This document shows positions 43,977 through 55,511 of a DNA stretch of 64,000 bases, piece after piece (position 1 is the first letter of the stretch; each line of letters begins with the position of its first letter). Under the pieces are notes generated by a model, which worked only from the letters and a program-made list of their open reading frames with translations, did not search any database and was not told the origin of the DNA. Source of the stretch: Meconema thalassinum (Eukaryota; Arthropoda; Insecta; Orthoptera; Tettigoniidae); NCBI GenBank assembly GCA_946902985.2, contig OX336393.1:48359348-48423347 (forward strand). Direction: 5' to 3'. Both the position numbers and the translations under genes were made by a program.

Positions 43977-45384
43977 CATAACAAGAAGTTCCGTGACGAA
44001 CTAAAGAGCCTACTTTTCTTGAAATTTAAGATTCTTGCCAATCTATATAGACCTATCTAGACTAATGACGAAATTAAGTTGGTAATATCGAAAATCCTAA
44101 TTAGTTCGAAATATAGCTTATATAATGTAGCCTAATAGAGCAGTACAGTTGGCAGCCCTGGTGACTGAATATAGGCTATTGTTAGTTGCATTTCGTAAGG
44201 TACAGAATACAAAATTTGGTTCAAGTCCAGTGGATAGAATGCACGTTACATGCAGTTACACCTTGGATTAATCAGCGCGCGTAAAATCATATTGGCAACA
44301 ATGACATACATGTATTGGTCAGAAATAATCTGAAATAATATGACCTATTGTTGTGTCAATTTTGAATGAAATCCATTAGTTAGTATAGAAGTTACATGCA
44401 TTTTAACATTGGACCTATCAGCAGGCTTAGAATCATGTTGGCAGCACTGGCGTAGGCCTATATTATTTACTCCAAATTAATCTAGAATGCCAGGTACTAT
44501 ACGTGTGCAAAGTTTAGAGCTATTGGCTTGCATACTTTCTGATATATTGATATTAGGGTAACAAAAATAGAGACAGTATTTATTAACAGTTGGCAGCCCT
44601 GGTTACTCTTAAGAATCGGCATAGTCATATCGGTTATGGTACACATAGCACACATGAAATTTGGTTGAAATCCAAATGATAGTATAGAAGTTACATGTAT
44701 TTAAAGTTGGACCTCTCAGCAGGCTTAGAATCATGTTGGTAGCACTGACGTATATAAGATACTCCAAATTAATCTAAAATGTCAGAATATACGTGTGCAT
44801 AGTTTAAAGCTGTCGGCTTGCATACTTTCTGATATAATGGTATTTGGATAAAATAAATTGAGAGGATTTATTAACAGTTGACAACCCTGGTGGCTCTTAA
44901 GAATACGCTCAGTCATATCAGTTCTTGTACACATACCACATACGAAATTTGGTTGAAATCTAATTGATAGTGTAGAAGTTATATGCATTTAAAATTTGGA
45001 CCTATCAGCAGGCTTATAATCATTTTGGCAACACTGCCATGTATGGCCTCCTGGAAATTAAACTGCAATATTATTATCTATACGTGTGCCAATTTTGAAA
45101 TAGTTCCCATGTATGCCTTCCAAGATATCCAACATGGAGCTCAAATTTCAATTGCGATTTTTCAGCAGTTGGTAGCACTGACATCATTTTCAAATATGGC
45201 CGTGAGATATTCAGGTATAGATCTTTACTCCCACCAAATTTTGTTTTGATTGCTGCAGCCGTTTAGGAGTTGATAGGGGGGGGGGGGGCACACACAGACA
45301 CAGATAGACAGACAGACACACATTTGCCCGATCTCATAAGTCTACTTTTTCCTCATTTTTGCAAAATGTGAAAAGTAGGCTAAA
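43977..45384 (+). mobile_element. Family T element, subfamily B, full copy (B1)
   Basis: Starts AACAAGAAGTTCCGTGACGA, GAGCCTACTTTTCTTG and ends CATAAGTCTACTTTTTCC, then GTGAAAAGTAGGCTAA. Three diverged internal units are marked by GTTGGCAGCCCTGGT at 44148, 44589 and (varied) 44877. A G-run and CACA/GACA tract precede the 3' hairpin. No coding potential. Confidence 0.75.
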
Positions 45385-45389
45385 AATAA

Positions 45390-45540
45390 TCCTCATTTTA
45401 TATTGGGAATAGTTCATAGGAAGACACCAGGTGTAAAATCACGCCATTAAAATCCATGCAACTACGACAAAACGGTAGTAACACACTATGGGTCAAAATG
45501 ACACGGCGTGTTATATTTTTCCACGCCAGTTCTCAGGGAT
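45390..45540 (-). repeat. Fragment of the piggyBac-like MITE family
   Basis: The minus strand carries ACGCCGTGTCATTTTGACCC, GTAGTTGCATGGATTTTAAT and TACACCTGGTGTCTTCCTAT, matching 34088-34200 of the MITE. No flanking TTAA remains. Confidence 0.65.
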
Positions 45541-45789
45541 ATACAAGAAATCAGCCACGTAACATGGAACAACTCAGGAAGCAGAGATCAGAGAGGATGA
45601 AGACATTTAGCAAGAATTGAATTATTGGTTTAACGTACTCTTATGTCCAAAATATCAGTGTTGTCAACTGGAGGGACGCAGGTAGCCAATAGGCTTAGGT
45701 GCTGACAGAGATCTTTCTAGTTCCTTGCAAATTACCGTATTTATTTAAATACAATTACTGCTACGAAAGAAAATTTTTTGAGTTGTAAG

Positions 45790-46264
45790 TTAGTACTTCT
45801 ATGTATTGCCCACATGCAGAAGTATAGACCTAAAAGTAAGGACAATACTGTTGAAGACATACGTGTGGAGTTTGGCTTTGTATGGTAGTGAGACCTGGAC
45901 AATAGGGAAGTCAGAACAGAAGAAGTTGATGGCTTTTGAAGCTTGGTGCTGGAGAAGAATCAGTTGGATACAACATATGACAAAAGAAGAGGTATTCAGA
46001 AGAGCAGGAGAAAGTAGAAGCTTTATGAAGGGTCTGAAAACAAGACGAGTGAATATGTTGGGACATATTCTTAGACATAATAGCCTGCTAGCAAGAGTCA
46101 TCGAAGGGATGTTAGAAGGGAAAAACACAAGAGGAAGACCACCACTTGCATACATCATACAGATAATGACAGAAAGGTACACAAAATCATATCGTGAATT
46201 GAGGAGGATGGCGGAGAGTAAAGAAGATTCGCGCGTTGCTGCAAACCAGCCCCAGGGGTGCTAA
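45790..46264 (+). pseudogene. LINE-D C-terminal fragment
   Basis: The frame reads LALYGSETWTIGKSEQKKL, AFEAWCWRRISWIQHM, TKEEVFRRAGE, NMLGHILRHNSLLARVIEGM and GKNTRGRPPLAYIIQIM, the conserved C-terminal domain of insect LINEs of the LINE-B type, followed by ELRRMAESKEDSR. The 5' end is cut just upstream and the reverse transcriptase is absent. A likely separate insertion, not part of LINE-B. Frame start at 45806 is inside the domain and not a real start. Confidence 0.7.
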
Positions 46265-46479
46265 CTTAAGAGAGAGTATTGCTCATAATTGGAATATTTT
46301 ATTGCAATGATACAAAGAAGGCTCTCAACTATTGAGTTATATAACGCATGTAGATGGAAGTTAGAAAACTAATATGTCTGACCCAAGCGGGACACGAATC
46401 CACGGGGAACAAGCCCAGGGTGCTAGACTGGCGAAGGCCAAAGTGACAAAAAATATATAAATATAGAAATGTGTATGTA

Positions 46480-46832
46480 TGTCTACCCCTTATTATTCCC
46501 GTTTTCCAACGGCGTCGGGGATGAAATGCGATGGAAGTCTTTGTGGCGATAGTTTTACGGCCGGATGCCCTTCCTGACGTCAACCTCATGAGAGGAGTTA
46601 ATGAGAGATGAAATGAATGATGGTGAATGAAACTGGGCAAGGATGTGGAAGGAAGCGGCCGTGGCCTGTCAGAAGGTACCGTCCCAGCATTTGCCTGGTG
46701 TTGAAAATGGGAAACCACGGAAAACCATTTCAAGGACGGCCGACGGTGGGGCTCGAACCCACGCGTCTACCGAGTCAGCAGAGAGCGTGGCCCCATGACC
46801 TAATGCTGCGCTTTAGCCAGCGTAGCCACTAC
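46480..46832 (-). repeat. tRNA-derived SINE, complete copy on minus strand
   Basis: Minus-strand head at 46832-46740 with TAGTGGCTACGCTGGC (A box) and GTGGGTTCGAGCCCCACCG (B box), then GGTTTTCCGTGGTTTCCC, GGCCACGGCCGCTTCCTTCC and GGGCATCCGGCCGTAAAAC. Same body as 40210-40450. Confidence 0.75.
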
Positions 46833-46839
46833 TGTCGGT

Positions 46840-47154
46840 TATATAAATATAGAAATAAGAAACTTAAATATAAATTTACAATAATAAAATAAATATAAAC
46901 AGGGAAATACTTTCGAACATAAAGGTTCCTGCGGGAGAAAAGAGAGAACGCAGGGGAGGAAGATGGACAGCAGAGAGAAAGGCGCCACACTCTGAAAGAA
47001 TGAAGGAAGTGTGGAGGAAGAGAAAGGAATAAAGAACCATGAGATGGAAATAAAATGATATTTGCGTGGTCCTTAGTTTTCGTCGGTTCGCATACAGTAA
47101 TGTAATGTAAAAGAAATATAAAAGTTTTAAAAGTTAAAATAATAAACATAACTA
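46840..47154. other. Unassigned AT-rich sequence
   Basis: No gene or recognised repeat; purine-rich between 46920 and 47050. Confidence 0.4.
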
Positions 47155-48670
47155 TAACAAGTAGTTCCGTGGAGAACTATACAGCCTATTTTCATATATC
47201 CTGTTCATGTTAATTGCCTCTATCAACATACAAAATTTCAGTTTAATTGCTGTAACACATTCGTAGATATTGAGAACCGTCTAAATATTTCAGATGGTCG
47301 CCAGGTTGGATTTTTATTTTTGTACTATTACATTAAGATTATTGTGTACGTGTGGTATTCAAACTTCAATCGCATGATTAGAACACAAGAAGTAAAAAGG
47401 AGATTTTAAAAGTACGCACACCAGCCATCTTGTGATTATGCAAACAATTGAAATAAATTAGATGCCAGTGGATCAACATTTGTATAAGCATTTAACGTGC
47501 AACGTTTCACGGCACTCGGATAGTTAATTCGCGAGAAACGTCCATTTAAATATTTATACTTCGCGTCGCCGCCATGTTGGATTTGTGCTCACCAGGTTAC
47601 TGAAAGTCCTATAGGTGAACATATGTTCATAGTCTCTTTGAACATAAAAAAATTCAGTTTGGTTGCTGTAAAAGATTCATAGATATTGAGAACCGTCTAA
47701 ATATTTCGGAAGCTCGCCATTTAGGATTGTTATATGTATAGGCCATAGAATTATGTACCATTCAAGGACAATTATTGCCTAGGTTCATTATTCAAACTTT
47801 CACTTCGATCGCATGATTACGACACAAGAAATAAAAACTTAATTTTAAATTTTCGCACAGCCGCCATCTTGAGGTTATGTAAACAATTGAATTAAATTAG
47901 ATGGCAGTGCATTTCAATCTGCAAAATCATTTATTGTACCACATTTCACTGCGCTTAGAGAGTTAAATCACGAGAAAAGTCTATTAAATTATTTCAAATT
48001 CGCTTGGTCGCCATGTTTGTTTTGTACTTTACAGGTTTATGAAATATACATAGGTAAACTTGTATCAGTACCCTTTATCACCTTACAAAATTGCAGGGTG
48101 ATATCTGTATTAGTTTCGGAGATATAGAATGTCAGTGAAATATTTCGCACAGCCGCCATTTTGAGGTTATGTAAACAATTGAACTAAATTAGACTCCAGT
48201 GCATTACAATGTGTATAAACAATTGCTGTACCAAGTTTCATTACGTTTGGATAGTTAAATCGCGAGAAAAGTCTATTTAAATGTCTCGAATTCGCTTGGC
48301 CGCCATGTTGGTTTTGTAGTCACCAGCTTTTTGAAAATCTCGTAGGAGTACTTCTAGTAGTGCCCTTTATCACCGCACACAATTTCAGGGCGATATCTGT
48401 AATAGTCTCGGAGATATTGAATGCTAGTGAAATATTTCGCACAGCCGCCATGTTGGATTGGTGAGACGTAACAAAGTTTGAAGGGCACGGTCGAGGTCGC
48501 CGGGAACAGCGCTATTAACTTACCGAGTTTCATTGAAATCGCTCCAGCCATTTAGATTTTATTAGGGGACACACTCACACACACACACACACGCACACAC
48601 ACACACACACACACGGACAAAAGGTGATCTCATAAGCCTATTTTTTTCAAAATTGAAAATAGGCTAAAAA
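47155..48670 (+). mobile_element. Family T element, subfamily A, three-unit copy (A2)
   Basis: Starts AACAAGTAGTTCCGTGGAGA, CAGCCTATTTTCATATA and ends GACAAAAGGTGATCTCATAA, AGCCTATTTTTTTCAAAATT, GAAAATAGGCTAAAAATA. Three diverged units of about 300-450 bases share CCGCCATGTTGGATTT, GATATTGAGAACCGTCTAAA and AGATGCCAGTG phrases, with boundaries near 47600 and 48040. A CA tract at 48555-48615 precedes the terminal hairpin. Confidence 0.8.
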
Positions 48671-48710
48671 TATGGAAATAATTGTAAAAATCAATTCGTA
48701 ATTAATTAAT

Positions 48711-50101
48711 TAACAAGAAGTTCCGTGAAGAACTATACAGGCTACTTTTCATGCCAATGATTATTCTACAGAATATGAACCTATCTAGAATAATGACAAA
48801 ATTAAGTTGGTAATATCGAAATATGAAATTAGTTCAAAATATACCTGGTATAATGTAGCCTAATAGAGCACTACAGTTGGCAGCCCTGGTGACTGAATAT
48901 ATTCTTAGTTCCATCTCTTAAGGTACAGAATACAAAATTAGGTTGAAGTCCAATGGACGTTACATGCAGTTAGACACTGGATCTATCAGCACGCGTAAAA
49001 GCCTGTTGCCAACAATACCATGCGTGTGTTGGTCAGAAATAATCTGAAATATTATGATATCTTGTTGTGCCAATTTTGGATGAAATCCATTTGTTAGTAT
49101 AGAAGTTAGATGTATTTTAAAATTGGACATATCAGCAGGCATAGAATCATGTTGGCAGCACTGCCTTGTATTAATTACTCCAAATTAATCTACAATGCCA
49201 GGTGATATACGTGTGCAAAGTATAGAGCTGTTGGCTTGCATACTTTCTGATATATTGATATTAGGTTAAAAAAATATAGACAGTATTTATTAACAGTTGA
49301 CAGCCCTGATTGCTCTTAAGAATACTTACAGTCATATCTGTCATGGTACACATAGCACATACGAAATTTGGTTGAAATCCAACTGATACTATAGAAGTTA
49401 CATGTATTTAAAAATTGGTACTATCAGCAGGCTTATAATCATGTTGGTAGAACTGACGTATATAAGTTACTCCAAATTAATCTAAAATGTCAGAATATAC
49501 GTGTGCATAGTTTAAAGCTGTTGGCTTGCATTCTTTCTGATATATTGGTAATTGGATAAAAAAAAATATAGAGAGCAATTATTATCAGTTGGCAGCCCTG
49601 GTGGCTCTTAGGAATACGCTCAATCATATCTGTTTATGTGCAGATATTACATACAAAATTTGGTTGAAATCCAATTGATAGTGTAGAAGTTATATGCATT
49701 TAAACATTGGACCTATCAGAAGGCTTAAAATTATTTTGGCAACACTGTCATTGTTGGCCTCCTGGAAATTAAACTGAAATAGTATTATCTGCATGTGTAC
49801 CATTTTTGGAATAGCTCCCATGCATACCTTGCGAGATATCCAACATGGAGCTCAAATTTCTAGTGCGTTTTTCAGCAGTTGGTAGCACTGACTTCATTTT
49901 GAAATATGGACGTGAGATATTCCGGTGCACATCTTTACTCATACTAAATTTGGTTTTGATTGCTGCATCCGTTTAGGAGTTGATAGGGGGGGGGGGGGAA
50001 CACACACACAGCCAGACAGACAGACAGACACACATTTTCCCGGATCGATCTCATAAGTCTACTTTTTTCTCATTTTTGCAAAATGTGAAAAGTAGGCTAA
50101 A
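48711..50101 (+). mobile_element. Family T element, subfamily B, full copy (B2)
   Basis: Starts AACAAGAAGTTCCGTGAAGA, CAGGCTACTTTTCATG and ends CATAAGTCTACTTTTTTC, GTGAAAAGTAGGCTAAAAAT. Unit markers GTTGGCAGCC lie at 48876, 49296 (varied) and 49588, so spacing (420, 292) parallels that of B1 (441, 288). Confidence 0.75.
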
Positions 50102-50177
50102 AATAAATAAAAACATTCAAATTATAGAAACAAAAAATACATTATTTTATAATAATTAATAGTACATTATACAACGA

Positions 50178-50228
50178 GCCTATAATGGCAATAATTAAGA
50201 CACGAGTGTCTCAATTACCATTATAGGC
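50178..50228. repeat. Hairpin-forming palindrome
   Basis: CCTATAATGGCAATAATTA and its complement surround GACACGAGTGTC, forming a stem of more than 20 pairs. Confidence 0.7.
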
Positions 50229-50244
50229 GAGTTGCTTACGACTG

Positions 50245-50569
50245 TTTATGTTCGACGATAATTATTATAACTATAAATATCTGTCGAGATTTTGCCAGTT
50301 TTATGTACTGAACAGAGCGCAAAGAATGCCTTGTATTAGTCCATGGCCTTCTCGATTAACCCAATATGACACTAGGCAACGTAGTGAAATTCAAATTAGA
50401 AGGCCTTGGAACTCAACGCAGGTGCGATGCTATCACTATCTAATTGGTCAAACAACTGTTTCTTGAGCTGTGATTGGTGGGAAAAACTGTTTCATAATGA
50501 AAAGCAGTGTTATAATGACCATCATTATGATACAGTTTTCTGACATATAATAGTCAGGGTCGAACATAA
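50245..50569. mobile_element. Candidate MITE with short TIRs
   Basis: TTTATGTTCGAC at 50245-50256 and its complement at 50558-50569, extended imperfectly by AT-rich sequence. About 325 bases, no coding content, target duplication unclear. Confidence 0.45.
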
Positions 50570-50604
50570 AATAAATTTAAATTTAAAAATACATAAACAT
50601 AAAA

Positions 50605-50800
50605 AAGAGTTTTGCCCTATAAAGTCTTAAGAGCGTAAATATTCCTCTATTCCTTCCTTCGGAGGGGAAGTTAAGCCGGAGGGCGTGTAAAAGAACCTAC
50701 CACTACAATTGTTAGTGTGTAGCTATATTTGGTTGGTTAGAAACGCTCTATCAAGTTCCAACGTTCACTTGTTGGGGAGTCTACAGGCGTTCAATCAAAA
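50605..50800 (+). repeat. SINE S3 body fragment
   Basis: TCCTTCCTTCGGAGGGGAAG, AAGCCGGAGGGCGTG and AAAGAACCTACCACTA match positions about 1268-1350 of the S3 SINE, followed by a diverged remainder. Confidence 0.6.
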
Positions 50801-51004
50801 TACCCTGCTCTGGCCTTTGGCTGCATTTCAAATCCTCCCTATATTATTCTGCTAAGGTCCCATTCCGGTTTTGTATCAAAAATAAGGTCCTGTTAACACC
50901 AACCTGCAGGGTCGCATAACCCCATGTGTGCCCAAAACGCACTCACTTCCTCTTTAAATGCCTCACAATTAAATAAATACCTTAAAAATGTACATTTACA
51001 ATGG

Positions 51005-51170
51005 GAGCTCCGTAACCTGGCGAGCTTGCCGCTAGAGCGTAGGGCAGCGCGGCGGCGGCAGCCATCTGGCGGGAGCGCGGCGTACTGCTAGGCGATCCTG
51101 CCAATAGAGCGCAGGGCAGCGCGGCGGCGGCAGCCATCTGGCGGGAGCGCGGCGTACCGCTAGCTGAGGA
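51005..51170. repeat. GC-rich 72-bp tandem duplication
   Basis: Two copies of a segment with AGGGCAGCGCGGCGGCGGCA and GCCATCTGGCGGGAGCGCGG start at 51034 and 51106. GC and CpG content is far above the surroundings. No coding signal. Confidence 0.75.
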
Positions 51171-51199
51171 GTCTCTCAGCAGATGGCTCCGGTGTGGTC

Positions 51200-51844
51200 T
51201 CGCCAAGACTTTCTCTAGGGTTCAATTCTTTGCAAATGTAAAAATTGCTGTAGAAGAAACTCTCGAGTAAACAATAACCGATGAATTCGTTGTAACATCG
51301 AATATTGTCTACAAAGAGGTGCTGTGACAAATACAAAACACACTTTGTGTTCTTCTTATGTACGTATGCCGTTTTACAACAATAAATACATTTCTTCAAT
51401 ATTTAAAATTTCGTTCTCTCACATTCTTCCCTACTACCCCATAAAACTACATTCACGTTGCGAAAGCTCGCACGGGCCCACTAGTATAATAATAATTAGT
51501 TAGAAAGAGGGTAAGATATGTGGTGTGAAAGACAAAATAAGACCTATATGGAGGGAAAGCTAATACTCGATTTGATTGCGGTTCAGAGGAAGGAGGGAGA
51601 TGGTTATTACCTCAGTCAAACAGTGAGCAGATTGAACGAACCGCAGTTGATTTAGCGGCCCCGGGGAATGAGGAGTTTTATGCTCCTTAATTAATTTATC
51701 GAGCGCAGTGACAAAGGGCCGAGTCCAGATTTGTGGGATAAGTCCCAGGCCGCTACGCTCTCGTCGGGACGACTATTGTGTGGAGGATCTTTCAGAGTTC
51801 ATTTCCTGCAGTCATAATAATAAGACCATTTCTCCATTGTTGCG
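51200..51844. other. Unassigned sequence
   Basis: No gene or recognised repeat. Confidence 0.35.
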
Positions 51845-52045
51845 TCGAACATCTGGTTGACTCACCGAGACCGAAGGATTCATGGTTGCAATCCAGGTTC
51901 AGGTTGTGGCTACCAAAAACTATCTTAAATATACAGTCAATGAGCAAACGACGGCTGAAGTTGTATGGACATCTGATGAGAATGGACGGGAACAGTTTGA
52001 CGAAGAAAGTCTTAGGTTCGATGGAGTCCATAGTTATCCAAATTT
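51845..52045 (+). pseudogene. Two fused LINE fragments
   Basis: 51845-51940 encodes WLTH then, in another phase, DSWLQSRFRLWL / GFMVAIQVQVVATKNYLKYT, similar to the segment at 63470-63560 of the LINE-E type. From about 51945 the text changes to SKRRLKLYGHLMRMDGNSL, a C-terminal motif of a different LINE. A family T copy begins at 52047. Neither piece is functional. Confidence 0.45.
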
Positions 52046-52046
52046 G

Positions 52047-53576
52047 GAAACAACAAGTAGTTCCGTGGAGAACAAAACAACCTATTTTCATATATCCTAC
52101 TTATGTTAATTGCCTCTATCTACATACAAAATTTCAGTTTGATTGCTGTACCGGTAATAGATTCGTAGATATTGAGAACCGTCTAAATATTTCGGATGGT
52201 CGCCATGTTGGATTTTTATATATGTAGGCCTTAGAGTAATGTACTATAACATGAAGATTATTGTTTAGGTATAGTATTCAAACTTCAATCGCATGTTTAG
52301 GACACAAGAAATGAAAACCAGATTTTAAAATTTCACACAGCTGCCATCTTGTGGTTATGAAAACAATTTAAATAAATTCGATGCAGTGGACTAAAATGTG
52401 TATAATGATTTACCATACCTAGTTTTACTGCGCTCGGATGGTTAAATCGCGAGAAACGTCCATTTAAATATTTATATTTCGCGTCACCGCCATGTTGGAT
52501 TTGTGCTCACCAGGTTATTGAAAAGCCCATAGGTGAACTTATGTTTATAGCCTCTATCAACACACAACATTTCAGTTTGATTTCTATCATAGATTAATAG
52601 ATATTGAGAACCGTCTAAATATTTTGGATGGTCGCCATGTTGGATGTTTATATATGTAGGCCATAGAGTTATGTAGTCAACTATTAGATGACGATTTTTG
52701 CATAGGTTCATTATTCGAGCTTTAACTTCGATCGCATGATTATTAGTCTACACAAGAAATGAAAACATAATTTTAAGATTGCGCACTGCCGCCATCTTGA
52801 GGTTATGTGAACAATTGAACTAAATTAGATGCCAGTGCATTACGATGTGTATAAACATTTACTGTACCATATTTCACTGCGCTCAGATGGTTAAATCGTG
52901 AGAAAAGTCTATTAAAATGTTCCAACTTGGCTTGACCGCCATGTTGGTTTTGTATTTTACAGGTTTTTGGAAGTCTCATAGCTGCACTTCTAGTACTGCC
53001 CTTCATCACCATTCGGGGTGATATCAGTAATAGTTTTGGAGATATAGAATGCCGGTGAAATATTTCGCACAGCCGCCACCTTGAGATTAAAGAGACAATT
53101 GAACTAAATTACATGCCAGTGCATTACAATGTGTTTAGACATTTGCTGTACCAAGATTTATTGCGTTTGGATGGTTAAATCGCGAGAAAAGTCGATTTAA
53201 AAGTGTCAACTTCGCTTGGCCGCCATGTTCGTTTTGTAGTTAAGAGGTTTTCAAAAGTCTCATCGGTGACCTTTTAGAAGCACCCTTTATCTCCGTACAA
53301 AATTTCAGGGTGATATCAGTAATAGTTTCGGAGATATGGAATGCCGGTGAAATATTTCACATAGCCGCCATGTTAGATTGGTGAGACGAAATAAAATTTA
53401 AAGGGCACGATCGGGGTCGGCCAAAATAGTACTATGAGCTTACCGAGTTTCATTGGAATCGCTCCAGCCGTTTAGAAGTTATTAGGTGGAGAACTAACAC
53501 ACGGACGCACACACACACGGACAAAAAGTGATCTCATAAGCCTTTTTTTTGTCATAAGTAAAAATAGGCTAAAAAT
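52047..53576 (+). mobile_element. Family T element, subfamily A, three-unit copy (A3)
   Basis: Same start, unit order and terminal hairpin as A2 (AACAAGTAGTTCCGTGGAGA ... AATAGGCTAAAAATA), with unit boundaries near 52510 and 52960. The family's phrases CGCCATGTTGGATTT and GATGGTTAAATCGCGAGAAA recur in each unit. Confidence 0.8.
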
Positions 53577-53589
53577 ACATTTAAGGCAA

Positions 53590-53839
53590 ATATACACGAT
53601 GATAAAGGCCGAAGATGCCAACTAGAAACGGAAACAATTCAACATATCACAGGAGGCTGCCAAGCAATCTCCTGTACTGATTACATGAAAAGGCACAACC
53701 AAGTGGCCAAAATAATGCACCTACACCTCACTCAAAAGCACTTATCATCTGAACATACTTTGCCTTACTACCAGTATGTTCCTGACGCCGTTTTGGAAAA
53801 TCCTAGTCACAAGTTGTTATGGGACCGATCAGTTATTAC
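53590..53839 (+). pseudogene. LINE-E endonuclease region, upstream half
   Basis: Reads CQLETETIQHITGGC (Cys/His zinc-type motif whose first Cys pair is decayed), MKRHNQVAKIMHLHLT, YYQYVPDAVLENPSHK and LLWDRSVIT. The order zinc motif, RHN, then WD resembles the C-terminus of LINEs that use a restriction-like endonuclease. The frame from 53840 to 53993 is transposon sequence. Methionine at 53685 is internal. Confidence 0.6.
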
Positions 53840-55014
53840 CATTGATCTCTATACATGGATCGCTGATGGCAGCTCTCCGCTGCACGAGAAAGTACGCCAA
53901 GTTGAGCGCGCGGTCCGCCTTGTTGGCGTACCCATTCTCGAGCTCTCCTTATGGGGAATCAATGATAATCTGGTCAATTTAAATCGCAATTAATGGTGCC
54001 TTGGAACAAATAAAAATATAGAGATATGTTCACTCATAGCATAAGGGCATTGGGATCACTGACACGTCATTCCGAGGTCAGTAAATCTCCGGAATAGCAA
54101 TAAAAATGAATGCATAATAACGGCTGACAAATATCAACTTAGGTGCTGAGTACACGCAATTAGTGATCAGTAACAGAGAAAACGAGTGAAAAACAATTTC
54201 TGGAAACATTCTTGTAAATTGTATATATATATATATGCCACGAATTTATGCATTCTTCCCTACAAGAAAGCCATCAAGAAACAGCAGTTGAAAAACGAGC
54301 AACAACTGCAACAACTCCATAAACCCATCCCCTCACTTCTCTCCCTCTTACCAACACTTCCCCCAAGTAATCCCAGCACTCTACATCAAATACTACAGCT
54401 TTTAAACAAGCTAGCAGCACAATAAACTTAATAATAACGGGAAGTAGATCAAAGCCAAAAATGCACTTTAAGCCAAACCAATTTCACTCCTCACCTCCAC
54501 ATAAAACTTAACACAACTAAAAACCTACTCAAAATATACTCTCCCCACCGTTTTACAACTATTGAGCGAACTATTCGCACCCAGAACAGACAAACCCTGA
54601 AATTGGATCAAATTTAAAAACGCAATAGCCTAGCCCGATCACATCTGCTTCAGCACCACCAGATATGTACACTTAACTTCACAATAACTTCAAAATTACG
54701 GCTAAGTGACCTATCTGCCTGAGAAGTAGAGGTATTACCAGCTTGCGTGGGATGTTGGGCCACCAAACTAGTACTTAAAACTAAGATTTTACGCTTTAAA
54801 TAACCAAATTCAGCCTATTTTACAACTACAAGAAACACAAAATATTTACTGCCAGTATAAATACATGTATAACTGATCAAACTACCAGTAACCAATCACA
54901 GAACCGGATTCGCAATATTTCACCATGCGCTCGCTGCCATCTTGGTATACCTGTCATCGTCTATTAGGCTTACTGCTGCCTTAGCTACAAGCCATCCATG
55001 TATAGAGATCAGGG
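53840..55014. mobile_element. Non-autonomous DNA transposon with perfect 8-bp duplication
   Basis: GTTATTAC at 53832-53839 and 55015-55022 flanks 1175 bases whose ends are inverted: TGATCTCTATACATGGAT (53843 onward) and its complement ending near 55011. The length of the duplication fits hAT or P superfamilies; an internal CCAAGATGGCAGC near the right end recalls the P-like element at 5960-13721. No transposase; a 79-codon frame at 54186 is Lys/Gln/Leu-rich without motif. Confidence 0.75.
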
Positions 55015-55356
55015 GTTATTACTGATAAAACCATACCAGCAAACCGGCCAGATATCGTTCTTGTGGACAAGGTGCAGAAGAGAACCTTTCTCATTGATAT
55101 TGCAGTGCCCAGTTCCCATAATCGGCAACAAACCTGCTGTGAGAAGATCACCGATTATCTGCCCTTGGCTGAGGAAATACGGCAAATGTGGAGTCAGGAA
55201 AGTGTAGTGGTCATCTCTTCTACCGGCATCATCTCTTAATCAGTAGCTTGCAACATGGAAAGATTGGGAATATATCCTGGTCTACATATCATCATGCAGA
55301 AGGCCGTCATCTTGGAGACCTGTTCCCTAGTTCGCTCGTTTCTCAATGCGCCACCC
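55015..55356 (+). pseudogene. LINE-E endonuclease region, downstream half
   Basis: Continues in phase with the upstream half: DKTIPANRPDIVLVD then KRTFLIDIAVPSSHN, giving a PD-x13-D spacing like that of restriction-like endonucleases, and further on LPLAEEIRQMWSQ and, after a TAA, QKAVILETCSLVRSFL, the usual end of the protein. Inactive because it is cut and carries stops. Confidence 0.6.
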
Positions 55357-55511
55357 TAAAAGAGAGGTTATAAAACTGTATTTTACGGGAAGAAATGCAT
55401 TTATGCACAGAGTGTCGGGCTCCTGCTCCTGAGTAGCAGACTACCGACTAAAACTCCCCCGCTACTTCTGAACACTAGCCTGGAACCGTTTATCACATTA
55501 CTTCAGGCTAG

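Larger units (their letters stand above)
53577..55360 (+). mobile_element. LINE-E: 3' part of an R2/R4-like LINE, split by a DNA element
   Basis: Segments 53577-53839 and 55015-55360 join in one frame. They code a zinc-binding motif and a PD...D restriction-like endonuclease signature. Related fragments occur at 51845 and 63420. Confidence 0.6.

Noticed and set aside
54186..54425. 79-codon Lys/Gln/Leu-rich frame in the DNA element
   Set aside because: Low-complexity translation of an A-rich and CT-rich stretch with no transposase motif.
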